Positions 34,458 through 43,406 of a stretch of 64,000 nt of DNA are shown here, piece after piece. Position numbers and translations under genes: made by a program. The notes beneath the pieces were generated by a model. It worked only from the letters and a program-made list of their open reading frames with translations, ran no database searches and was not told where the DNA came from. Each line of letters begins with the position of its first letter. Within the stretch, counting starts at the first letter, position 1. This stretch comes from Clostridium sp031626875 (GTDB lineage: Bacteria > Bacillota > Clostridia > Clostridiales > Clostridiaceae): positions 200,497 through 264,496 of the forward strand of contig NZ_JANDMF010000001.1 in assembly GCF_031626875.1 (NCBI RefSeq). The letters run 5' to 3'.

Positions 34458-36224
34458 TTACTCTTCTACTAAAGGTAGCCATATTTTAATGTTAGTACCT
34501 TCTTCTAATTCACTTTCTACCTGAAGTCCATACTCCTTACCATAGGTTAGTTGAATTCTCTTCTGAACATTTTTCACCCCAATACCTGAACCTCCTTTTG
34601 TTTCTATTTCATATTCAAGTAATTCTTCAAGCTTTTCATGTTCTATTCCAAGGCCATTGTCCATAACTTCATATAACAATTTATCTTCAATAATAGATAC
34701 TCTTATCTTAATATATCCTTGATCTTGCATGTACTCTATGCCATGATAGATTGAATTCTCTATAAGTGGCTGTAGTATCAACTTTATTGTCTTTAAATTT
34801 TTCACTTCTGGTTGTACTTCTATATCATAGGTAAATTTATTTTTAAATCTTATTTTCTGAATTGTAAGGTAATTTCTTGCATGTTCTATTTCCTGCTCTA
34901 CAGAAATAATATTTTTTCCTTTGCTAAGACTTATTCTAAATAATCTTGCTAGAGAAGTTACCATTGTTATAACATCCTGACTATTACCATTTTCAGCCAT
35001 CCACACAATTGAATCCAAAGTGTTATAAAGGAAATGTGGATTTATTTGAGATTGGAGTACATTTAGTTCACTTTTTCTTTTGGCTTCTTGCTCCACTACA
35101 ATCTCATCCATAAGAGATCTAACTTTTGATATCATTAAGTTGAAAGCCTGAGATAGTTTTACAACTTCATCCTCCCCTTCAGCATCTACATATATATAAA
35201 AATTTCCCTCTTCAACTTTTTTCATAGATTTCTCTAACTTTTTTATAGGTTCTGAAATTTTTGCTGAAATAAAATTAAACGTTAACACTATTAAAAAAAT
35301 ACAGGTTACCAATATCCATATAACGAATTTCATAATTTCTTTTTTTGATGCAACTATCTCCGAAATATATGCTATGGCAACAATTTTCCAATTTGTATAT
35401 TTTACTGTCTTCACAGTCACAAGACGTTTGCCTTCATCAGAATTTTCAATATAACTGCCCAGATAATCCTCACTATTTTCTTTTTTAAGCCCTATATTAA
35501 TAAGTTGTTGTTGAGGATGATATATTATATCATTTTCTGAATCTACAATATATACATATCCTTTTTCTCCTATGCTAACCTTCCTACAGAGCTCACCTAT
35601 AGTACTATAATTCATATCTATAAGAAGCACACCCTTAAGTTTTTTATTACCATCAGTATAATTAATGATTCTACTTAAAGAAACAACCCAATCATGTTTT
35701 CCTTGAAAGAGATTCTGAACATGTGGCAACGAAAAAATAAGATTATCCGATTTGTTTAGTGCATTTTTAAACCAATCCTCACTTACAATATCAGCACTAG
35801 GCTTAAGCTGCTCTTTTGATGTACCCAAAATGAGTCGTCCACTTTCTGAAAATACTGCTAGTGTGGCAATGTCATTACGAGTATTTTTGATGACATTCAT
35901 TTGGTCCATAAGATTACTTCTTTCAATATTGGGTTCCAAATAAATATTGTCACTTAAAAGATTGGATACATTAATTGTACTATTTAAATAGTATTGAATA
36001 TTAGAATTTATTTGATCAACCAATTGCTGAGTGGCTAATGCAGCATTTTTTTCTGATGTATTGGCAAACTTATTATAAATTATTATTCCTACTAAAATTA
36101 TTGCTAAAATTGTTACTACTGTAAAAGACATAGTTATTATGAATTGAATACTTTTCAACTTTACAGCTTTCATAAGACGACAAAATGGATTCTTAAAAAA
36201 TTTAGTAACAATATCGCTTTTCAA
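34458..36224 (-). CDS. Sensor histidine kinase, LytS/YesM type
   Basis: 588 residues: transmembrane helix about 28-50, extracellular dCache-like domain (about 55-290; WFKNALNKSDNLIFSLP, SIGEKGYVYIVDSENDIIYHP), second helix (FVIWILVTCIFLIVLTF), HAMP, phospho-acceptor QSQINPHFLYNTLDSI, then NSIYHGI, DNGLGI and GIGVKNVQKRI of the ATPase domain. The start is a TTG at 36224 with GGAG 8 nt upstream; the ATG after GGAG is out of frame and stops at once. Paralogous to the kinase at 16001-17764. It lies between its response regulator and two anchored binding proteins. Confidence 0.92.
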   Translation of the reverse strand: MKSDIVTKFFKNPFCRLMKAVKLKSIQFIITMSFTVVTILAIILVGIIIYNKFANTSEKNAALATQQLVDQINSNIQYYLNSTINVSNLLSDNIYLEPNIERSNLMDQMNVIKNTRNDIATLAVFSESGRLILGTSKEQLKPSADIVSEDWFKNALNKSDNLIFSLPHVQNLFQGKHDWVVSLSRIINYTDGNKKLKGVLLIDMNYSTIGELCRKVSIGEKGYVYIVDSENDIIYHPQQQLINIGLKKENSEDYLGSYIENSDEGKRLVTVKTVKYTNWKIVAIAYISEIVASKKEIMKFVIWILVTCIFLIVLTFNFISAKISEPIKKLEKSMKKVEEGNFYIYVDAEGEDEVVKLSQAFNLMISKVRSLMDEIVVEQEAKRKSELNVLQSQINPHFLYNTLDSIVWMAENGNSQDVITMVTSLARLFRISLSKGKNIISVEQEIEHARNYLTIQKIRFKNKFTYDIEVQPEVKNLKTIKLILQPLIENSIYHGIEYMQDQGYIKIRVSIIEDKLLYEVMDNGLGIEHEKLEELLEYEIETKGGSGIGVKNVQKRIQLTYGKEYGLQVESELEEGTNIKIWLPLVEE

Positions 36225-36236
36225 AGTTTCATCTCC

Positions 36237-37859
36237 TTAATTAACCTTACTATTCCTATATTCTGATGGTGATATACCAAAGTGTCTTTTAAAACAGTAA
36301 CTAAAATAATTAGATTCTGAATACCCTATTTCTTGTGCAACTTGAAACGTCTTCATAGTAGTAGTTCTCAAAAGCTTCTTTGCCTCATTCATCCTTACCA
36401 AAGTCAAATAATTTGTAAAAGTCATCCTTGTTTCTTTCTTAAATAAAAGACTAAAATAAGTCTGGCTTATATGTAGGTAACTACATATACCATTAATATT
36501 GATTTCACTATCATTGTAATTTTTATGAATATACTCCTTTGCTTTCGCCACTAGATACTCACAATTATCTTTTCTTTCATCCATAATATGATTCATTATC
36601 TTCACTGATATTTCCTTGAACCACTTTTTTACATATTTCAAATCATTAATTTTGTAAAGTTCCACAAACAAATTATAATCAGTTCCAAATATAATAGTTA
36701 AATCCACATTTGAACTCTGTGCAGCTTTAAGTATTGCAGTAAGCATTTCAAGAAGATATATCTGATAATCTTTATATGAAGCTCTAGTATCTATGAGCTT
36801 ATTGAACATTCTATCAATTGTTTCAGTTACTTCAATTTCTGTTCCAACTTTTATTGAACTTTCCAATTCATGTTCCATGCTTTTATCAAATATTATCTTA
36901 TCTTTACTATTAGGTTCTATATCCTCAATCCAGATAATCCTATTACTTCCTAAAATTAACCTATAATCTAATGCAGCTATAGCATTCTCCCAAGAATCTG
37001 AAATCATAGAAATATCCTTCTCCATTGTTCCAAGTCCTATGGTTACTTCAAGTTTTAAATACTTTTCAACACTCTGTCTTATTTCTTCAAGAATTGATAA
37101 TATTTCTGTGCTTAAAATTTCAGATTTTTCTTCTGAATCAGAAATAATTAATACAATCCTATCATTATGGATAAAAATATTATGTATATCATAAATATCC
37201 CCAATTTCAGTCACTATATTTAAAACAGCATATATTTTAAATTCTTCTTCTTCACCAAATTTATATCTATGGTCCTTAGTTAAAATATCATCATCAATAC
37301 TTATAACTACTGCAGCAAAAAGAGCTCCCTCTAAGTTAATACCATAATTCTTGCATTTATCATATATCTCATCCTTTTTCAATCTACTTGATATTAGTGA
37401 CGAAAAAAATTTTTCTTTTAATATTGGTAAGCTTTTTATATAATGAGTTTTTAATAAATCTATATCTTCTTTTTTTGCTATTTCATCATCAAGTTGTGTT
37501 TTTAGTTTTAAGAGAATATTAATAAGATCCTCTGAAGAAATTGGCTTAAGTACATATTCTGTAACCTTCAAATTTACTGCCTTCTGAGCATATTCAAACT
37601 CATCAAAACCTGTAAGTATGACTATTCTAACTGTAGGAATACTTTTCCTAAGTTCTTGAGATAATGTTATTCCATCCATAAAAGGCATTTTTATATCTGT
37701 AATCACTATATCTGGCATATCTTTTTCAGCTATCTCTAAAGCTTCTCTACCATTTCTAGCTTCTCCAATAAGTTCAAAACCATACTTTTCCCATTCTATT
37801 TTTTTTACAATTCCTTCCCTTACTTCATCTTCATCATCAACAAGTAATAACTTATACAT
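36237..37859 (-). CDS. Response regulator, YesN type (receiver + AraC DNA-binding)
   Basis: 540 residues: receiver domain 1-120 with DDE 9-10 region, phospho-Asp55 in VITDIKMP and the Lys of VLKPISS; a long middle region (about 130-425), partly resembling the degenerate cyclase-like part of YesN proteins; and AraC-type helices at the end (SQTYFSLLFKKETRMTF, SESNYFSYCFKRHFGISPSEYRNS). It is the first gene of the sensor transcript, 12 nt ahead of the kinase. It presumably activates mglBAC. A cre-like site lies at its promoter. Confidence 0.92.
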   Translation of the reverse strand: MYKLLLVDDEDEVREGIVKKIEWEKYGFELIGEARNGREALEIAEKDMPDIVITDIKMPFMDGITLSQELRKSIPTVRIVILTGFDEFEYAQKAVNLKVTEYVLKPISSEDLINILLKLKTQLDDEIAKKEDIDLLKTHYIKSLPILKEKFFSSLISSRLKKDEIYDKCKNYGINLEGALFAAVVISIDDDILTKDHRYKFGEEEEFKIYAVLNIVTEIGDIYDIHNIFIHNDRIVLIISDSEEKSEILSTEILSILEEIRQSVEKYLKLEVTIGLGTMEKDISMISDSWENAIAALDYRLILGSNRIIWIEDIEPNSKDKIIFDKSMEHELESSIKVGTEIEVTETIDRMFNKLIDTRASYKDYQIYLLEMLTAILKAAQSSNVDLTIIFGTDYNLFVELYKINDLKYVKKWFKEISVKIMNHIMDERKDNCEYLVAKAKEYIHKNYNDSEININGICSYLHISQTYFSLLFKKETRMTFTNYLTLVRMNEAKKLLRTTTMKTFQVAQEIGYSESNYFSYCFKRHFGISPSEYRNSKVN

Positions 37860-37923
37860 TCTTTTCTCCTTAATGATTAGTATATATTGACTTTTTTCAA
37901 AAGCATTCTACTTTTTTAGATAT

Positions 37924-37946
37924 ATTATACCATGAAAACGATATGC
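37924..37946 (-). promoter_or_regulatory. Extended -10 promoter with cre-like site for the sensor transcript
   Basis: On the minus strand TGGTATAAT is an extended -10 element (TATAAT at 37929-37924). Immediately upstream, on the + strand, TGAAAACGATATGC (37933-37946) matches 12 of 14 cre positions and would occupy the spacer. No good -35 hexamer is seen. Confidence 0.6.
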
Positions 37947-38002
37947 ATCATCAAAATATTTTTATTTAATAATAAAATCTATCAATTATTTTCCACAAAA
38001 AA

Positions 38003-38033
38003 ACAGCCCTAATGTTATTAACATTAGGGCTAA
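38003..38033 (-). terminator. Terminator of the flavoprotein transcript
   Basis: AGCCCTAATGTT (38005-38016) pairs with AACATTAGGGCT (38020-38031). The minus strand then reads GTTTTTTTG. The rest of 37860-38125 shows only the promoter at 37924-37946. Confidence 0.88.
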
Positions 38034-38125
38034 CTAAACCTTTCCACTTTATTATCAAATTTCAAGTCATATCTTTATAAGTTAATTTCAATATTCTCTC
38101 CTTAATATTTTTCATATAAATCTAG

Positions 38126-38689
38126 TTATAAATCAATATCTTTAATTTTTTTAGTTATTTCTTTTCTAATATTGTCATTATTCTTAACAGACTTTTCCTT
38201 TGTGTTATAATACTCAATTACCTCTACAACTTTTACCCCTAATTCAGAAATAGGTTTAATCATACCTTCTATTGTGTACCCCATAGATTCTTTAGTCTTT
38301 CCTGCACAAACACCAACAATAATAGCTTTTTTATTTGGGGCAAGACGACTTTTCCATCCATTACTATAATCATTCAAACAGAAAGTCCTATCTAATAAGG
38401 ATTTCATTTGTGCTGTCATGTTGTAATTGTATGAAGGAGAAGCCAAAATATATCCATCAGCATCTTTCATTCTGTCTATAATATTAGTGATATCATCTTC
38501 AATAATGCAATTTCCTATACTTATGCAATATTCACATCCCCTACAGGTTGAAATATTATCACTATCTAAATAAAATTTATCTACTTCAATATTTTTCTGC
38601 TCTAATCCTTCAATTACAAAATCTACTATTAAATCTGTATTTTTGCCCTTTCTTGGACTTCCAACTACTGCAATCCATTTATTCTCCAA
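38126..38689 (-). CDS. NAD(P)H-dependent FMN reductase-like iron-sulfur flavoprotein
   Basis: A 187-residue flavodoxin-fold protein. GSPRKGKNTDLIVDFVIEGL is the FMN phosphate loop, CRGCEYCISIGNC a compact cysteine cluster typical of Fe-S flavoproteins, and ASPSYNYNMTAQMKSLLDR the second FMN-contact loop. Such proteins move electrons from ferredoxin or NAD(P)H to small acceptors. The frame starts at a TTG (38689) with only a weak AGGTG upstream. It is 52 nt downstream of an MBL-fold gene, so probably part of the same transcript. Substrate unknown. Confidence 0.85.
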   Translation of the reverse strand: MENKWIAVVGSPRKGKNTDLIVDFVIEGLEQKNIEVDKFYLDSDNISTCRGCEYCISIGNCIIEDDITNIIDRMKDADGYILASPSYNYNMTAQMKSLLDRTFCLNDYSNGWKSRLAPNKKAIIVGVCAGKTKESMGYTIEGMIKPISELGVKVVEVIEYYNTKEKSVKNNDNIRKEITKKIKDIDL

Positions 38690-38741
38690 AAACTCTACAC
38701 CTACATTCTGATATAATTTAAAAATATAGATAATGTAATAA

Positions 38742-39548
38742 CTACCAATTCAATTCTAATCCAACACCTACTTCTTTCACAGGCAAAAAATTATGTATTT
38801 CTGATTTAACTATAAAAGATGTACAATGACATGGATATAACTCTTTTACATTGTTTTCTTTTAGATAATTAATAGTCATTCTAACTTGTTCATTTACTTC
38901 AAATAAATGAAGTCCTCCTATGATCCCCATAACTCTATTATCCTGACATACTGTTTTTGAATACTCTATGATATTACATATTCCACTATGTGAACATCCT
39001 GTTATAATATATATTCCATTCTCATTTTTATAAACAAGAGCTGTATCATCAAGTACATAATCATTAATCAATTTTCCATCAACAACCTGCTTACCAATTG
39101 GTTTTCTAATCTCAAACCCAATTTTTTGTGGTATCTCTCCTAGGAAGGTTATATTTTTGCTAATCTTCATTGGTTTTTTTGATAAAATCAGATTGCATTT
39201 TTCTTTTAATTCTTCTTCTAATATAGGTGAGCAAATTTTAATGTTTCCTTGTAATTTCTCTTTGAATGCATCTGAATGAGCTATAATAGAAATATTATTT
39301 TTATAATTTTGTTCAAAATAATATTTCAAACCTCTTGTGTGATCATCATGACCATGTGAAAAAATAATATTAGATATATTACATAAATCTATATCCAATA
39401 AATTTGCGTTTTTAATAAATATATCTGAATATCCTAAATCAAATAAAAATTTGACACCATCATCTTCAATATAATATGATACTGCTGGTTCACCTAAATA
39501 ATATTGGTCAATATATGTATTGTTATCTACTAACACTTTTAATTTCAT
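38742..39548 (-). CDS. Metallo-beta-lactamase-fold hydrolase (COG1237-like)
   Basis: 268 residues with the metal-binding FSHGHDDHTRGL, GCSHSGICN and GGLHLFE, plus PCHCTS near the end. The arrangement matches the MBL subgroup annotated as related to dihydropterin ribofuranosyl-aminobenzene phosphate synthase, whose bacterial roles are unclear. It has no signal peptide and should be cytoplasmic. TAGGAGAG precedes the ATG. It probably shares a transcript with the downstream flavoprotein; no known system joins them. Confidence 0.82.
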   Translation of the reverse strand: MKLKVLVDNNTYIDQYYLGEPAVSYYIEDDGVKFLFDLGYSDIFIKNANLLDIDLCNISNIIFSHGHDDHTRGLKYYFEQNYKNNISIIAHSDAFKEKLQGNIKICSPILEEELKEKCNLILSKKPMKISKNITFLGEIPQKIGFEIRKPIGKQVVDGKLINDYVLDDTALVYKNENGIYIITGCSHSGICNIIEYSKTVCQDNRVMGIIGGLHLFEVNEQVRMTINYLKENNVKELYPCHCTSFIVKSEIHNFLPVKEVGVGLELNW

Positions 39549-39623
39549 ATTCTCTCTCCTAATTGTAATTAATTAACATTATACTTGAATTATATTTCAC
39601 ATACAAATTATTTAACTATATAA

Positions 39624-39662
39624 AAATAGTAGCAATACAAATACGCATTACTACTATTTCAC
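39624..39662 (-). terminator. Terminator of the MIF-like gene
   Basis: AAATAGTAG (39624-39632) pairs with CTACTATTT (39651-39659), extendable inward by a few pairs; the minus strand continues TTTTTATA. Confidence 0.65.
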
Positions 39663-39665
39663 TCA

Positions 39666-40010
39666 TTAAAAATTTCTTCCGTTCCATCCCCAATCTGAAA
39701 CTTCTTCGTACTTAATATAAATCTTATTTTGAGGTATTTCCAACTCTTCCTCATAAATATTGCAAATAGATTTTGTTAATTTATCATAGGCATCTTTGCT
39801 TGCTTTTCCAAATATCTTAACTTCTACAAAAGCTCCCTTTTCTAATTTTTCTCCTGCAAAATATAATGAATATTCATCCTCAAAACCAACCATAAGAAAT
39901 TTTTCACTCTTCCCTGGAATTAATTCTATTGCTTTACCTAGTTTTTCTTTTATAACTTCTTCTTTTTCTTTTGAAATTTTAACACTTACCTTTGATCCTA
40001 TAAATGGCAT
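39666..40010 (-). CDS. MIF-family tautomerase
   Basis: A 114-residue member of the macrophage migration inhibitory factor / phenylpyruvate tautomerase family. Pro2 after the initiator Met (MPFIGSKV) would be the catalytic N-terminal proline, and the C-terminal NKIYIKYEEVSDWGWNGRNF follows the family's RVYINYYD...WGWN..F pattern. The length equals that of animal MIF. GAGAGGAG precedes the ATG. Monocistronic by its surroundings. The physiological substrate in bacteria is unknown. Confidence 0.88.
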   Translation of the reverse strand: MPFIGSKVSVKISKEKEEVIKEKLGKAIELIPGKSEKFLMVGFEDEYSLYFAGEKLEKGAFVEVKIFGKASKDAYDKLTKSICNIYEEELEIPQNKIYIKYEEVSDWGWNGRNF

Positions 40011-40269
40011 TATTGTTATCTCCTCTCGTTTATATATGTTATATATTACAGCATAATTTTATTGTATACTATAACTTTTAAGTAATCCTTCTTACTTTTT
40101 AAACATTATATCTATACCATTTTCCTCATTAGTCTTATTTATTTTATAAAGCTTTAAAATCTTATTTTAAATATATTTTTATCTAAACGGGTAGATTAAT
40201 TATATGTATTAAAATTGTTTTTGTAGTAATACATTTAATTAATCTTATTATTCTTAGAAGAGGTTTAAT

Positions 40270-41184
40270 ATGTTATTTGAAAAAAGACTAGCTGAAAAAA
40301 GATTAACAGAAGCTTATAAAAATGCTAAAATTGAATACTTTGACAATAATTCTAGATATATATTTTTCAGTGACTGTCATAGAGGAGATTGTACTCCATC
40401 TGATGAATTTGCAAAAAATCAAAATATATTTTTATTTGCATTAGAATTCTATTTTAATAATGGATATACTTATGTAGAAGTTGGAGATGGTGATGAACTT
40501 TGGGAACATGCTAATTTTAAACATGTAAGATTAGCCCATGATGAAGTATATTCTCTATTAAAAAGATTTTTTGATTCAAATAGATTGATTATGTTATATG
40601 GTAATCATAATATACAATTAAAGTATAGAGACTTTGTAGAAAAGAATTTTTATAAATTCTATGATGAGTATAATGAAGATGAAATAGAATTATTTCCTGG
40701 AATAATTCCATATGAAGCAGTTGTATTTAAGCATAAGAATACAAAACAAGAAATATTAACAGTTCATGGCCATCAAGGAGATAGAATGAATGATAACTTA
40801 TGGTATTTTAATATGCTTACAGTAAGATATTTTTGGAGATTTCTTCACTCTATAGGATTTATAAATCCTGCAAGCCCTGTGAAAAATTCCGAAAAAATTC
40901 ATAAAATTGAGCGCATTTATAGCAATTGGATTGAAGCAAACAAAATCATGCTAATCTGCGGGCATACACATAGACCTCGTTTTCCAAAATCTAATGAATT
41001 ACCCTACTTTAATGATGGTTCTTGTGTTAGAGCAAGTGGAATACAAGGAATTGAGATAAAGGATGGGAAAATAATGTTAGTTGAATGGAAAATTAGAACT
41101 GATTCATTGGGATCTTTGCATATAAGAAGAAAAGTGTTAAGAGGACCAGTTCCAATTGAAACCTTTGATTTACGAAATATTTAA
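40270..41184 (+). CDS. Calcineurin-like metallophosphoesterase
   Basis: 304 residues with the five metal motifs of the fold: FSDCHRGD (Asp, His), VEVGDGDELWEH, LYGNHNI, VHGHQGDRMND and CGHTHRP. There is no signal peptide and it is probably cytoplasmic. The overall pattern resembles UDP-2,3-diacylglucosamine hydrolase-type or uncharacterised serine/threonine phosphatase-like proteins, but nothing fixes the substrate. AGAAGAGG precedes the ATG. It stands alone, and the 259 nt upstream of it show no other feature. Confidence 0.85.
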   Translation: MLFEKRLAEKRLTEAYKNAKIEYFDNNSRYIFFSDCHRGDCTPSDEFAKNQNIFLFALEFYFNNGYTYVEVGDGDELWEHANFKHVRLAHDEVYSLLKRFFDSNRLIMLYGNHNIQLKYRDFVEKNFYKFYDEYNEDEIELFPGIIPYEAVVFKHKNTKQEILTVHGHQGDRMNDNLWYFNMLTVRYFWRFLHSIGFINPASPVKNSEKIHKIERIYSNWIEANKIMLICGHTHRPRFPKSNELPYFNDGSCVRASGIQGIEIKDGKIMLVEWKIRTDSLGSLHIRRKVLRGPVPIETFDLRNI

Positions 41185-41223
41185 CTATATGTTTAAAAGA
41201 TCAGAACTATTTAAGATATAAAT

Positions 41224-41249
41224 ATAGACCTAGTTTGCACTAGGTCTAT
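41224..41249. terminator. Terminator-like hairpin between phosphoesterase and ACT-domain remnant
   Basis: ATAGACCTAG (41224-41233) pairs with CTAGGTCTAT (41240-41249) around a 6-nt loop, placed between two convergent frames. T-runs are short. Confidence 0.6.
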
Positions 41250-41250
41250 A

Positions 41251-41634
41251 TTAGAATTTTATAATTTCATATCCTTCATTAATAAGTGAGTTTATAGCCT
41301 TATCAGTATCCTCATTCTTAATAAGAATATAATCTGTATCATAAGTAGAAATAGCAAATATACTTATACCCTTTTGTGCTAGTATTGTACTAATTGAAGC
41401 AAGAATTCCAATTAAGGAGAAATCCAATGTCCCTTCAATCTTTAAAACTCTCCAATCCTTTTCACATTTTATACCACTAGGAATATTATCTTCAGAGCAA
41501 ACTATTGATAACTCATCTGATGTTCTCGTTATAGAGAAAAAATCACCCTTTTCTGCCCATTGAGGAATTAGCTCAGTTTTATTTAATCTACAAACTCCAT
41601 ATTTTTCTTTTATAAACTGCGGAACCCTAGAAAA
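41251..41634 (-). pseudogene. ACT-domain protein, 5' end lost or without a recognisable start
   Basis: The minus-strand frame runs from a stop at 41635-41637 to a TAA at 41251-41253 (127 sense codons) and encodes a nearly complete ACT-domain protein of the COG3603 type: KEKYGVCRLNKTELIPQWA, FFSITRTSDELSIVCSEDN, CEKDWRVLKIEGTLDFSLIG, ISIFAISTYDTDYIL, and a C-terminal NEGYEIIKF. There is no ATG, GTG or TTG before the conserved part, and no ribosome site. The family normally begins just before YGVCRL. Either the first codons were deleted or an unusual start such as ATA is used. The sequence ahead of it (about 41618-41634) resembles the start of a guanidine-I riboswitch, suggesting a deletion junction. 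Confidence 0.7.
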
Positions 41635-41661
41635 CTAAATAATTATTCATAAGTTTTAATT

Positions 41662-41702
41662 TATAAATTGATTTTAGCATACTAAAATGCTCAAATCAAT
41701 TT
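41662..41702. terminator. Terminator after the ABC-F gene
   Basis: AAATTGATTT...GCAT and ATGC...AAATCAATTT form a long stem with a small internal mismatch, directly after the ABC-F stop codon, which it includes. Confidence 0.65.
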
Positions 41703-43258
41703 TATATTATTTTCAGAGTCCAATCCTCACAGTTCCAAATATCTGTAACTACATCTCTATAAAACTCTGACTCATGGGATACAATTAAAATAGATCCCTT
41801 ATATTCCTTCAATGCTCTCTTTAGTTCATCCTTAGCATCTTGATCTAAATGGTTAGTAGGCTCGTCTAGGATTAATATGTTAGTTTCATTATTTATGATC
41901 TTACATAATCTAACCTTAGCAGCTTCTCCTCCTGATAAAACCATTATCTTAGATTCTAACTGTTTAGTTGTAAGTCCACATTTAGCAAGTGCTGCTCTTA
42001 TTTGATATTGAGTATATCCTGGGAATTCACTCCATACTTCTTCAATACAAGTATTTGTATTTCCACTTCTATCCTCTTGTTCAAAATATCCTATATGTTG
42101 ATAGTCTCCTTTTTCAACTTCTCCACTTAAAGGCTTAACTATTCCTAAAAGACTTTTTAAAAGAGTTGATTTTCCTAGACCATTTGCTCCAACTAAAGCT
42201 ATCTTTTGTCCTCTTTCCATATAAAGATTTAAAGGTTTTGTTAATGGACTATCATATCCTATTACTAAATCCTTAGTTTCAAATATAACTTTACCAGCAG
42301 CCCTTGCAGCTTTAAAATTAAACTCTGGCTTTGGCTTATCCTTTGAAAGTTCTATTACTTCCATCTTATCAAGTTTCTTTTGTCTTGATTTCGCCATATT
42401 TGAAGTTGCAACATTTGCTTTATTTCTAGCAACAAAATCTTCAAGTTTTGCTATTTCTTTTTGCTGCTTTTCATATGCTGCTTCTAACCTCTTCTTGTTT
42501 TCTTCATATATTCTTCTAAATTCATCATAGTCTCCTACATATCTTGTAAGCTTTCTTTCTTCAACATGATATATTAAATTAACTACTAAATTTACAAATG
42601 GAATATCATGAGATATTAATATAAATGCATTTTCATAGCTTTGTAAATATCTCTTTAACCATTCTATGTGTTCTTCATCTAAATAATTAGTAGGCTCATC
42701 CAATAAAAGTATGTCTGGATTTTCAAGTAAAAGTTTTCCTAAAAGAATTTTAGTTCTTTGTCCTCCTGATAAATCATCTACATCTTTATCAAGTCCTAAA
42801 TCTAATAATCCAAGACCCTTTGCTACTTCTTCTACCTTTGCATCTATAACATAAAATCCATTGTTATCTAAAAGATCTTGAATAACAGCTGTTCTCTCTA
42901 GCATTTTTTCAAGTTCTTCTGGAGTACAGTCTCCCATTTTTTCATAAAGACCATTCATTTCTGTTTCCATATCAAAAAGATATCTAAAAGCATCTCTTAA
43001 AGCATCTCTTATACTTTCTCCTTTTTGAAGGGCAGCATGTTGATCCATATATCCTACTCTAACATTATTTGACCAAATTACTTTGCCTTCATCTGGCATT
43101 AACTTTCCTGTAACTATATTCATAAATGTAGACTTACCTTCCCCATTAGCTCCAATAAGTCCTACATGTTCTCCTTTTAATAATCTGAAAGAAACATCCT
43201 CAAAAATTGCTCTATCTCCAAAGCCATGGTTCATATCCTTAACTTGTAATACGCTCAT
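41702..43258 (-). CDS. ABC-F family ATPase
   Basis: 518 residues with two ABC cassettes and no membrane segment: GANGEGKST and DLSGGQRTKILLGKLLLENP with ILLLDEPTNYLD in the first; GANGLGKST, LSGGEAAKVRLCKI and ILILDEPTNHLD in the second. The charged linker (about 245-300, NMAKSRQKKLDKMEVI) is the P-site tRNA interaction motif region of ABC-F translation factors. It probably acts at the ribosome; resemblance to YkpA/YbiT-type housekeeping members seems stronger than to antibiotic-protection types, but this is a judgement by eye. AGGAGG precedes the ATG. Confidence 0.9.
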   Translation of the reverse strand: MSVLQVKDMNHGFGDRAIFEDVSFRLLKGEHVGLIGANGEGKSTFMNIVTGKLMPDEGKVIWSNNVRVGYMDQHAALQKGESIRDALRDAFRYLFDMETEMNGLYEKMGDCTPEELEKMLERTAVIQDLLDNNGFYVIDAKVEEVAKGLGLLDLGLDKDVDDLSGGQRTKILLGKLLLENPDILLLDEPTNYLDEEHIEWLKRYLQSYENAFILISHDIPFVNLVVNLIYHVEERKLTRYVGDYDEFRRIYEENKKRLEAAYEKQQKEIAKLEDFVARNKANVATSNMAKSRQKKLDKMEVIELSKDKPKPEFNFKAARAAGKVIFETKDLVIGYDSPLTKPLNLYMERGQKIALVGANGLGKSTLLKSLLGIVKPLSGEVEKGDYQHIGYFEQEDRSGNTNTCIEEVWSEFPGYTQYQIRAALAKCGLTTKQLESKIMVLSGGEAAKVRLCKIINNETNILILDEPTNHLDQDAKDELKRALKEYKGSILIVSHESEFYRDVVTDIWNCEDWTLKII

Positions 43259-43406
43259 ATAATCCTCCTACAATTCGTCTAAAAAATAAATACTTCTCTA
43301 TTATAAATGATTTTTCACTAAAATAAACTAAAAATTTCAAAACTCTTTTCTTTTAATTTGTTCCATTTGCTGATATAATAAACAAAAAACTAAAAGGAGT
43401 CAAATT

